From positions 1-28,600 of the forward strand of contig CAYJIS010000019.1 in NCBI GenBank assembly GCA_964370315.1: a DNA stretch of 28,600 bases, given 5' to 3'. The translations under genes were made by a program, and so were the position numbers. The first letter of the stretch is position 1. Each line of letters begins with the position of its first letter. The DNA is from CAYJFX01 sp964370315. Its GTDB lineage: Bacteria > Spirochaetota > Spirochaetia > Treponematales > Treponemataceae. The notes beneath the pieces were generated by a model, which saw nothing but the letters and a program-made list of their open reading frames with translations, was not told the DNA's origin and made no database searches. This document shows, piece by piece, positions 21,997-28,600 of the stretch.

Positions 21997-23835
21997 CTAC
22001 ATAGTTTCTAAAAATGGAACCAAAACTAGGTTCATTGCATTTTTGAGGACTATAAGTGTACATTTTGCTAGTCTAAGTCGAGTAGCGATTACGTCTTTTG
22101 TATCTGCTGTTAAAATTGGACAATCATGATAAAAGCGGCTAAATATTTTTGCAACATCATACATATAATTTGCAATTAAGCTAGGGTCCAAGTTTTCTGC
22201 TGCTCTTTGCACCGTTTTTTGATAAATCTCTAATACTTTAACTAATTCCCACTCTGAATCATGTTTTAAAAGAGAATATGATACAAGAGAGTCATCGATA
22301 GAGTCTTTAAGCTCCGTAGCTTTTTTTAAAATTGACGAAATACGTGCGCCCATATACTGAACATACGGCCCTGTGTTTCCATTAAATGAAAGCGATTCCT
22401 TTGGGTTAAACGTCATGTCTTTTGTGGGACTTGTTTGTAATAAAAAATAATGAAGGGCTCCGAGCGCCACCTTTTCAGCAACATCACTTACATTACCTAC
22501 TGCATGTTCTCTACCTTTTTCAGTAATTTCTTCAATGGCACCATCTCTTAAACTATCAATGAGATCATCTGCATCTACAACGGTACCCTCTCGGCTTTTC
22601 ATTTTACCTTCGGGTAAATTTACCATTCCATACGAAAGATGAAATAATTGATTTGCCCAATCATAGCCAAGCTTTTTTAAAATATAAAACAAAACAGTAA
22701 AATGATAGTTCTGTTCATTCCCTACTACGTACACCAATTGATTAAAATCCCAATCAGTATGCCTGTAAATTGCAGTACCGATGTCTTGGGTCATATAAAG
22801 GGCCGTACCATCTTTTCGTAAAAGAACTTTTTTATCAAGATTAATTTCTGCTAAATCTATCCATACAGAACCATCTTCTTCTTTGTAAAAGATTCCATCC
22901 TTTAAGCCTTGTAAAATTTCTTCTTTACCTTTTAAATATGTTTCGCTTTCAAAGTAAAATTTATCAAATGTAATACCTGTTCTTTCATACGTTTGTTTTA
23001 CACCTGTAATAGCCCAGTCATTCATAGTACGCCATAGTGTTCTTACTTCTTCATTTTCATTTTCCCATTCAATAAGCAGGTTTTGAGCTTCTTTTTCTAC
23101 TTCAGGATTTTCGTTACTATAATTATTATATTCAACGTAACAGTCACCGACAAATCGATCACTTTTAATACCTAAACTTTCAGGTGTATCATTTTTTTGT
23201 GCATGAAATTTTTGATATGCAAGCATGGACTTACAAATATGAACCCCACGGTCATTTATAATATTTACTTTAAAAACATCAGCTCCAGCTGCCTTTAAAA
23301 TCCTTGAACAACTTTCACCCAAAGCGTCGTTTCTAAGGTGACCCAAATGCAAAGGCTTATTTGTGTTAGGACTTGAAAACTCAATCATTACACGCTTGTT
23401 AATTAAAGGACTGTTTCCATCATCATCTTTAGACCCATAACTATCACATTGCGTTATGATTCTTTCTAAAACAATACTAGAGACCAGTGACTTTGTGAGC
23501 TTAATATTGATGTACGGGCCGATTGCTAAAAACTCTCCTAGTTCAGCAGCTTCGCAATCATTTTTTAAGATTTTTACTGCTTCGCTTGCTATTTGTGGGG
23601 GACCCATTTTAAATGCCTTTGCAAATGAAAACATTGGAATACCAATATCACCCATTTCAGGATTTGGGGGTGTTTCAATAACTATATCTGAACTTAAAAT
23701 TGCGTTAATTGAAAAACCATTTTCACTAAGGTCAATTTTTTTTTGTTTTGCAAGAAAACTTAATGAAGAAGCTACAAGGCTTGCACAATTTTGTCTAAGG
23801 GTACTCATTGTAAGAGGGATTTTATTTTCAGTCAT
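21997..23835 (-). CDS. argS: Arginyl-tRNA synthetase
   Basis: ArgS charges tRNA-Arg with arginine in the cytoplasm. The 612-residue class I enzyme has an N-terminal tRNA-binding domain (with NPEMGDIGIPMFSFAKAF), the HIGH box as HLGH at 163-166 in SSPNTNKPLHLGHLRN, and a KMSKS-like loop KMKSREGTVV. It ends in an anticodon-binding domain with YVQYMGARI, the DVAKIFSRFYHDCPI block and the usual VLVPFLETM terminus. Length is normal. The frame opens with GTG at 23850; ATG 23835 is preferred because it follows a TTGACA promoter at leaderless distance. A third option is ATG 23808, also without a ribosome binding site. Confidence 0.95.
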   Translation of the reverse strand: MTENKIPLTMSTLRQNCASLVASSLSFLAKQKKIDLSENGFSINAILSSDIVIETPPNPEMGDIGIPMFSFAKAFKMGPPQIASEAVKILKNDCEAAELGEFLAIGPYINIKLTKSLVSSIVLERIITQCDSYGSKDDDGNSPLINKRVMIEFSSPNTNKPLHLGHLRNDALGESCSRILKAAGADVFKVNIINDRGVHICKSMLAYQKFHAQKNDTPESLGIKSDRFVGDCYVEYNNYSNENPEVEKEAQNLLIEWENENEEVRTLWRTMNDWAITGVKQTYERTGITFDKFYFESETYLKGKEEILQGLKDGIFYKEEDGSVWIDLAEINLDKKVLLRKDGTALYMTQDIGTAIYRHTDWDFNQLVYVVGNEQNYHFTVLFYILKKLGYDWANQLFHLSYGMVNLPEGKMKSREGTVVDADDLIDSLRDGAIEEITEKGREHAVGNVSDVAEKVALGALHYFLLQTSPTKDMTFNPKESLSFNGNTGPYVQYMGARISSILKKATELKDSIDDSLVSYSLLKHDSEWELVKVLEIYQKTVQRAAENLDPSLIANYMYDVAKIFSRFYHDCPILTADTKDVIATRLRLAKCTLIVLKNAMNLVLVPFLETM

Positions 23836-23840
23836 AATAA

Positions 23841-23869
23841 TACATACCACATCAAGAGCGGATTGTCAA
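23841..23869 (-). promoter_or_regulatory. argS promoter abutting the start codon
   Basis: On the minus strand TTGACA (23869-23864), 17-nt spacer, TATGTA (23846-23841, a weak -10), then TTATT and the ATG at 23835. The -35 is perfect; the -10 matches only 3 of 6, and TGTATT two bases on is an alternative with a 19-nt spacer. Confidence 0.45.
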
Positions 23870-23912
23870 GGCTTAAAGAGTTTTAGTTTTTGCATGACAC
23901 TAACCTATGTAC

Positions 23913-23949
23913 AAAAAAAATCCACCGAACTATTCGGTGGATTTTTTTT
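23913..23949. terminator. Intrinsic terminator of dps
   Basis: A 17-bp perfect stem (23913-23929 with 23933-23949, core ATCCACCGAA/TTCGGTGGAT) around loop CTA carries 8-nt A and T runs. It sits just downstream of dps and upstream of the argS promoter on the minus strand, isolating the two. Confidence 0.92.
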
Positions 23950-23985
23950 CACACTGTGCTTACGCTACGGTATTTACAATACCTA

Positions 23986-24426
23986 TTATAGATCTTGCGA
24001 TTGATTTAACATCCATACAGCTTTACTGTATTCTGCTATAACCTCATCCATGTATGCTGATACGAGATAACAATCTGCAGCATCGGCATCTTTCTTGAGT
24101 TTTGCTGCTGAATTTAACATGAAAGTAAAATCAGCAAGAACATTTTTGATTACATCTGAGCATGAAATTTTTTCATTTTTTGCTTCTTTAATACTTGTAA
24201 CATCCAAATAATCCTTCATTGTGCCTAGTGGTTGTGCACCAAGCATTAAAAGTTTTTCTGCTACTTCATCAATTTGTCCATTAATACCGTCATAATACTC
24301 TTCTAATTTTGCGTGTAAGGTAAAAAATCGTGGTCCTGTAATATTCCAGTGATAGTTTTGTACTTTTCGATACAACACATTAGAGTCAGCTAAAAAAACA
24401 TTCAATTCTTTGAGTAATTTTTCCAT
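23986..24426 (-). CDS. dps: Dps/ferritin-like DNA-protecting protein
   Basis: The 146-residue protein matches the Dps family: 12-mer cages that oxidise and store iron with peroxide and protect DNA in stress. The intersubunit ferroxidase ligands are all present with the usual spacing: His26 (YHWNITG), His38 (FFTLHAKLEEYYD), Asp53 and Glu57 (INGQIDEVAEKLL). The frame is open to 24468, but ATG 24426 is preferred because AGAGGT lies 8 nt upstream and MEKLLKELN begins the first helix. It has its own strong promoter (24482-24510), a palindrome at the inferred transcription start and a perfect terminator, so it is a regulated single-gene unit. Confidence 0.93.
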   Translation of the reverse strand: MEKLLKELNVFLADSNVLYRKVQNYHWNITGPRFFTLHAKLEEYYDGINGQIDEVAEKLLMLGAQPLGTMKDYLDVTSIKEAKNEKISCSDVIKNVLADFTFMLNSAAKLKKDADAADCYLVSAYMDEVIAEYSKAVWMLNQSQDL

Positions 24427-24455
24427 AAATAAAACCTCTCTGGGTAAGTATAAAT

Positions 24456-24474
24456 TATAGTTTAACAAACTATA
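24456..24474. promoter_or_regulatory. Perfect palindrome at the dps transcription start, likely operator
   Basis: TATAGTTT (24456-24463), AAC, AAACTATA (24467-24474) is a perfect 8-3-8 inverted repeat covering about +1 to +20 of the inferred dps transcript. It differs from the classic PerR/Fur boxes but has the size and position of a dimeric repressor site. Confidence 0.6.
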
Positions 24475-24481
24475 TATTATA

Positions 24482-24510
24482 AGTATAACACCTCAAATAC
24501 CAAGTGTCAA
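24482..24510 (-). promoter_or_regulatory. Strong dps promoter
   Basis: On the minus strand a perfect TTGACA (24510-24505), 17-nt spacer, TATACT (24487-24482, 5 of 6). The predicted start is near 24475 with a leader of about 48 nt. Confidence 0.75.
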
Positions 24511-24582
24511 CAAAAACTCTATATAAAATTGTACAATTGTGACCTTGTTACAAAGGCTCATATAATGAAGTATCAAAATATA

Positions 24583-24612
24583 CAAAGCCCTGCTCTTTTG
24601 AGCAGGGCTTTG
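24583..24612 (-). terminator. Terminator of the large lipoprotein gene
   Basis: A 13-bp perfect stem CAAAGCCCTGCTC (24583-24595) with 24600-24612, loop TTTT, lies 9 nt past the stop. The T tract on the minus strand is interrupted (TATATTTTG), so termination may be incomplete. Confidence 0.8.
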
Positions 24613-24620
24613 TGTGGGAT

Positions 24621-27353
24621 TTAGTTATATGTTATGTTACTGGTGTTACTTCCATTTGTATTACTTAATACAAAGCTACCACCTGATCCTGTGTATTTGC
24701 TATTATTAACATAAACACTTCCACGTTCGTCAACACGGACACCACCACCTGCATCATGTGCATTATTAAACCTAATTCTAGCATTTGCACTTAAATTTAG
24801 CCTTGCACCATTTTCAACATAAATGCCACCGCCATAGTCACTGAGATTTCCCCTTCCCCCAGTAGCACCATTAAGCAAAGGACCAGTTGCTAAACCTATA
24901 TTACCACCTGACATAGTCATCGTTGTGTTATCTGCTAAATAAACTCCACCACCCTTTTCGCCACTATTAGTAGTATTATTCGCTGTATTCGCAAGGATGC
25001 TACCACCTGTCATAGTAAATTCCGAACCGGCTCCTATATATATACCGCCTCCACAGCTATCCGCATAACTTACAGAGTTCAACTGTATGTCTCCTCCAGA
25101 CATAAATAAATCTCCATTTGTAACATACACCCCTCCACCATAGGTTGTGGCACGATTGTTATATATTTGTACACCTGTTTGCAAATATAAGCGATTAAAA
25201 TTAGCCATGTAAATTGCACCACCATAGGTAACACGCCCTCCTTCTTTAAGAACTAAGTTTTCGAGATACAAAGTTAAATTACCGGTAGCACTATCTTTGG
25301 TAATTAAACGATAGTTAGTTTGGGAATCATTATCAAGTACTCCCTTCGAAGAACTACTACTGCCTTTAATGGTTAAAGTATAGCCACTACTTATTGGGTC
25401 TAAATCAACCCTTGCCTCTGAGCCGTTTAATGTACCAACAACATAAATTGTATATGTCCCGCTACTACTTATTGCATCAATTACCTGTATGGCTCTTTGC
25501 ATTGTTCCAAATGGTGATGATGAAGTTCCATTTCGATTAATATTATTCCCATTTGCGTTTCCGTTTACATAAAATGTTTTTGTAGAGCTGCGAATAAAAG
25601 GAGCAGTGACTGTGATTGTTATAGTCCTTGTACTTACATTATTAGTAAAGTTATAGCCACTATCAGGTACTAGTGTAACTATTACTGTTGCCCTTGTATC
25701 GCTCGTTATTGATACACTTGGTGTACCATTTACTGCCACGTAAGAGCTTGCATTTAATGCATTTTTAACTGCATTTTGTAAGTCACTCTTAAAATCACTT
25801 TCTAGAGTTGTTCCTGTATAGAAATTTGCAGTTGCTGTTTCTGTTGTATCCGAAATACCAATACTCATTGCAGTTATACCTGCTTGTGATGCATTCGCAC
25901 TTAAAGCAGAAGTGGTAATACTACCTACACGGTCAGTAAATGGGCCCAATATATCTATAGTCAATGATTTTGTAGTGCTATTACCTGTAAAACGGTATCG
26001 TGGGAGTGCAGTTAATGCAATAGTTGCCCTTGCTTGACTACTATTCACCTTTGTTACCGTAATCTCACGCTCAGTAAAAACAAAGAAAGCATCTACTCCT
26101 AATAAAGCTCCTTTTGTTGCTTCTAGTTTTTCATTTAGAGTATCGTGAGTAGAATGAAAATCTACATAAAGATCGCTGCCTCCTTGCCAGGATACTTTAG
26201 TAAGGTTTGAGGCAAAGCCTGCACTAGTTGTAGTTGGGTCTTCACCAAAAATACTAATTTCCCCAGTTGTATCAATAATATCATGATAGCTCCCATTTAA
26301 TGTTAGCGTAATTGTTTTGGTTGAAGTATTATCGCTAAACTTATAATTATCGCCTGCTTGGATACTTATATAAGCTTTATTTGTATTATAGTCACTCCGA
26401 TTATAATTTGAACTATTCCAGTCCCATCTAATACTTTGCCGTGTTATATCTTTAACGCCTGTAGGCATAGCACTATTTATTGAACTAACAAGTCTATTTT
26501 CTAATGCAGTAAATTTTTCTAAAGTTCTAGTTAGGTCACTTCCAAAATCTACACTTCCTGCACCGCTATAAATAGAACTAATTGCAAAGGAAGAAACAAT
26601 ACCAGCTGTAGTAGCGGTTTCACTAACACTATTCACCCGTACGTTATTCCACGTAATGGTTTGTACTTCAGTCCCTTCATATAAGTATATTGTTACTTCT
26701 TTAGTAATGGTATTATAATAAACCATTTTTTGATCTGACTCAAAATGTGATAATAGTTCTGCAGCTTTAACCTCAAAAGACTCATAATCAGAAATTAAAA
26801 CACTCTTGCTATCTGGGATTAATTCTAATCCAGACCAACTAATTTGACTAGCTTTTGAAAAAAGACCAATATTAACAAATAGAGTACTTAACGTTTCCTT
26901 TGTTGCGTTTATATCCTCATCTTCTAAAGAATCATTTTTATTATCTAGTATTATTTTTTCTATAACAATAGTATCTCCGCCACCACCAGAACTTTTTGTA
27001 ACACGAACGTCGCTCATATCCGTATCGTTTACTACATAACCTTGTGCTACAAAAACTGCTTTTAATTCATCCCACGCAGACTTTGATATAGATTTATTTG
27101 ATGGTGTAAAAACAGTACCACTAAAGTTACTCATAACTTCAGACTCTTTACAAAAACCTGCTTCAGACAAATCATATGCTAAATTACTTTGGTATCCTGC
27201 ATCTGCATTATTAAATGTAATTTTATGAACAGTTACTGTAGACCCACTTGAGCCAGAACCACCTGAACCACCGCCAGCTTCACTCGTCGGTTGCGGACAA
27301 CCTATTAAGAGTAATCCGACAATACTAAACATAAGAACCATTATTTTTTTCAT
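24621..27353 (-). CDS. Large multi-domain lipoprotein with C-terminal beta-helix
   Basis: The 910-residue product begins with a lipoprotein signal (MKKIMVLMFSIVGLLLIGC, Cys19) and a Gly/Ser linker (GGGSGGSGSSGS). Two N-terminal alpha/beta modules follow (about 40-225). Then come three tandem modules of about 105-125 residues (about 230-354, 355-470, 471-585), each ending in a Y-x-F-x-x-N-x-S-T-K/R-x-hydrophobic-T motif: YKFSDNTSTKTITL, YRFTGNSTTKSLTI, YNFTNNVSTRTITI. The last 320 residues start with FYVNGNAN...SSPFGTMQRAIQVI, a DUF1565-like cap. They continue as a right-handed beta-helix with repeated GGGI/VY rungs (GGAIYMAN, GGGVYVTN, GGGIYIGAG, GGGVYLADN, GGGIYVENG), like Chlamydia Pmp or adhesin repeats. 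ATG 27353 follows GGAGG. Likely a surface protein; partner unknown. Confidence 0.85.
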   Translation of the reverse strand: MKKIMVLMFSIVGLLLIGCPQPTSEAGGGSGGSGSSGSTVTVHKITFNNADAGYQSNLAYDLSEAGFCKESEVMSNFSGTVFTPSNKSISKSAWDELKAVFVAQGYVVNDTDMSDVRVTKSSGGGGDTIVIEKIILDNKNDSLEDEDINATKETLSTLFVNIGLFSKASQISWSGLELIPDSKSVLISDYESFEVKAAELLSHFESDQKMVYYNTITKEVTIYLYEGTEVQTITWNNVRVNSVSETATTAGIVSSFAISSIYSGAGSVDFGSDLTRTLEKFTALENRLVSSINSAMPTGVKDITRQSIRWDWNSSNYNRSDYNTNKAYISIQAGDNYKFSDNTSTKTITLTLNGSYHDIIDTTGEISIFGEDPTTTSAGFASNLTKVSWQGGSDLYVDFHSTHDTLNEKLEATKGALLGVDAFFVFTEREITVTKVNSSQARATIALTALPRYRFTGNSTTKSLTIDILGPFTDRVGSITTSALSANASQAGITAMSIGISDTTETATANFYTGTTLESDFKSDLQNAVKNALNASSYVAVNGTPSVSITSDTRATVIVTLVPDSGYNFTNNVSTRTITITVTAPFIRSSTKTFYVNGNANGNNINRNGTSSSPFGTMQRAIQVIDAISSSGTYTIYVVGTLNGSEARVDLDPISSGYTLTIKGSSSSSKGVLDNDSQTNYRLITKDSATGNLTLYLENLVLKEGGRVTYGGAIYMANFNRLYLQTGVQIYNNRATTYGGGVYVTNGDLFMSGGDIQLNSVSYADSCGGGIYIGAGSEFTMTGGSILANTANNTTNSGEKGGGVYLADNTTMTMSGGNIGLATGPLLNGATGGRGNLSDYGGGIYVENGARLNLSANARIRFNNAHDAGGGVRVDERGSVYVNNSKYTGSGGSFVLSNTNGSNTSNITYN

Positions 27354-27392
27354 GTAATCCTCCACTACTATTTGTGCAAGTAATCTAACACA

Positions 27393-27420
27393 ATAATAAT
27401 ATGTCTTTTTTTTTATTCAA
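27393..27420 (-). promoter_or_regulatory. Candidate promoter of the large lipoprotein gene
   Basis: On the minus strand TTGAAT (27420-27415), 16-nt A-rich spacer, TATTAT (27398-27393). The predicted start near 27386 gives a leader of about 33 nt with the GGAGG site. Confidence 0.45.
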
Positions 27421-27481
27421 ATTTCCACTTTTTTTTAAAACAATTAATATCGATTATTTTATCACAAATTTTATTTTTTGC

Positions 27482-27506
27482 AATGTGCCGATAGGCACAT
27501 TTTTTA
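27482..27506 (+). terminator. Intrinsic-terminator hairpin between divergent genes
   Basis: AATGTGCC (27482-27489), loop GATA, GGCACATT (27494-27501) is followed by a T run on the plus strand. No plus-strand gene lies upstream for at least 2.7 kb, so what it terminates is unclear. Confidence 0.6.
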
Positions 27507-27517
27507 TATTATTTTAC

Positions 27518-27546
27518 TAGAAAAAAATAACTTTATTTGATATAAT
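27518..27546 (+). promoter_or_regulatory. Promoter of the S1-domain gene (extended -10)
   Basis: TAGAAA (27518-27523), 17-nt spacer, perfect TATAAT (27541-27546) with the extended TGA in front. An ATG in the S1 frame lies 5 nt after the -10 (27552), and a second ATG with GGAGG upstream lies at 27567. Confidence 0.6.
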
Positions 27547-27566
27547 AAAACATGCGTGGAGGTTAT

Positions 27567-28600
27567 ATGACGTTTTTAGAGCAAGGTGAACAAATCACAA
27601 CAACAATTGTTGCAATTTCAAAAGAGTATGTTTTTTTAGATTTAAATACAAAACAAGAAGGTGTTTTAGATGCACAAGAGCTTATGAATGATGAAGGTGA
27701 AATATCATATAAAGAAGGTGATACTATCAGTGTTTTCTTTTTAGAAGAAAAACACGGTGAAATGCGCTTTACAACAAAAATAAGCTCTGACAAAGCAGAT
27801 AAGGCAATGCTTGAAAAAGCCCATGAAGGAAAAATCCCCATTGAAGGATATGTTGAAAAAGAAATAAAAGGTGGCTTTGAAGTGAGAATCGGGCAAACTA
27901 GAGCTTTTTGCCCTTATTCACAAATGGGATATAGACAAAAAGAAGATCCATCTTTTTATACAGGAAAGCATCTCACTTTTATTATACAAGAATATAAAGA
28001 AGGCGGAAAAAACATCCTCGTATCTAACCGTGCATATCAAGAAAACAAGCACAGTGCTAGCATCGAAGAGCTAAAAGATAGCCTAGTAGAGGGTATAACG
28101 ATAAGTGCAACTGTCTTATCAATCCAGAACTTTGGAGCATTTGTAGATGTAAAAGGTATACAAGCGCTCCTTCCTATATCAGAAGTTGCCTTAAGTAGGG
28201 TAGATGACATTCGTAAACACGTACAGGTTGGACAATCCATTGAGGTCAAAATTTTAAGTATAGATTGGCAAAATGAAAAGATGAGTGTTAGCCTTAAAGC
28301 ATTATTAAAAAGCCCCTGGGATACGGTAAAAGCAAAATATCCACCAGAATCAAAACATAAAGGAATAATTTCTAAGATAGCAGAGTTTGGATTATTTGTT
28401 ACACTTGAAGAAGGCTTAGATGGCTTAGTACATATTTCTGAAATACAAAGTGCAAAAGGCCCAACTAATTTACGTAAGCTTTTTCAAAAGGGCGAAGTTA
28501 TGCATGTAGTAATTCAAGATATTGATACAGAAAACAAAAGACTTTCACTCAGACCAGCAGTTGCAAAAGAACAAGAAAGTGATGTAGAATACTATCTTGA
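27567..28600 (+). CDS. S1 RNA-binding domain protein, 30S ribosomal protein S1-like (3' end outside window)
   Basis: The frame is open from ATG 27567 to the window edge, 344 codons without a stop. Four S1-type OB-fold domains can be read: about 1-72 (divergent), 85-170, 175-255 (VEGITISATVLSIQNFGAFVDVKGIQALLPISEVALSR) and 265-340 (HKGIISKIAEFGLFVTLEEGLDGLVHISEIQ). Repeated S1 domains of this kind bind mRNA, either as ribosomal protein S1, which brings mRNA to the 30S subunit, or as a related spirochetal S1-domain factor. GGAGG lies 4 nt before the chosen start; an in-frame ATG at 27552 would add five residues (MRGGY). The total length and gene identity cannot be settled because the end is missing. 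Confidence 0.85.
   Translation, partial: MTFLEQGEQITTTIVAISKEYVFLDLNTKQEGVLDAQELMNDEGEISYKEGDTISVFFLEEKHGEMRFTTKISSDKADKAMLEKAHEGKIPIEGYVEKEIKGGFEVRIGQTRAFCPYSQMGYRQKEDPSFYTGKHLTFIIQEYKEGGKNILVSNRAYQENKHSASIEELKDSLVEGITISATVLSIQNFGAFVDVKGIQALLPISEVALSRVDDIRKHVQVGQSIEVKILSIDWQNEKMSVSLKALLKSPWDTVKAKYPPESKHKGIISKIAEFGLFVTLEEGLDGLVHISEIQSAKGPTNLRKLFQKGEVMHVVIQDIDTENKRLSLRPAVAKEQESDVEYYL

Overview
The window is AT-rich bacterial DNA, and everything points to an anaerobic spirochete, most likely Treponema or a close relative. The reasons are the loose spirochetal lipoboxes (FFASC, LLMSC, LLVSC, LLIGC), several exported lipoproteins and small beta-barrel proteins of treponemal flavour, and a complete [FeFe]-hydrogenase maturation set. 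No CRISPR array, tRNA, rRNA or transposase gene was seen. All naming rests on reading the sequence; no database search was run.

Layout: the 3' end of an aspartate/glutamate racemase-family gene (1-166); folE2 and folD on the minus strand with a palindromic repeat between them (207-2055); a plus-strand pair of small outer-membrane protein and lipoprotein (2210-3779); a minus-strand lipoprotein MsrA-MsrB fusion (3822-4919); and a minus-strand hydrogenase maturation operon in the order regulator, hydG, hydF, hydE (9378 down to 5157). Next on the minus strand are a flavin-reductase-like gene (10234-9662) and an exported 17-repeat ankyrin lipoprotein (12232-10400).

The plus strand then carries pth, mazG and clpP (12382-14689), followed by the most system-like block of the window. 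This is a SAM hydroxide adenosyltransferase (DUF62) gene tightly coupled to a fused double-ATPase ECF transporter subunit, an EcfT permease and a UPF0397 S component (14719-18806). Together they suggest uptake and turnover of a SAM- or methionine-related compound.

The minus strand continues with a DUF308/HdeD-like membrane protein, an operon of an outer-membrane protein and a B12-binding radical SAM/DUF4080 protein (21913-19539), argS, dps, and a 910-residue lipoprotein with tandem beta modules and a C-terminal beta-helix (27353-24621). A plus-strand gene with at least four S1 domains runs off the right edge.

Regulation is readable in several places. There are good sigma-70-type promoters for dps, pth, argS, the ankyrin gene and the hyd operon. 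Perfect palindromes lie at the inferred transcription starts of dps and hyd. The hyd leader holds a candidate attenuator, and several -10 boxes sit only 5-6 nt from an ATG with no Shine-Dalgarno sequence, which predicts leaderless mRNAs. Several intergenic spaces carry dispersed palindromic repeats.
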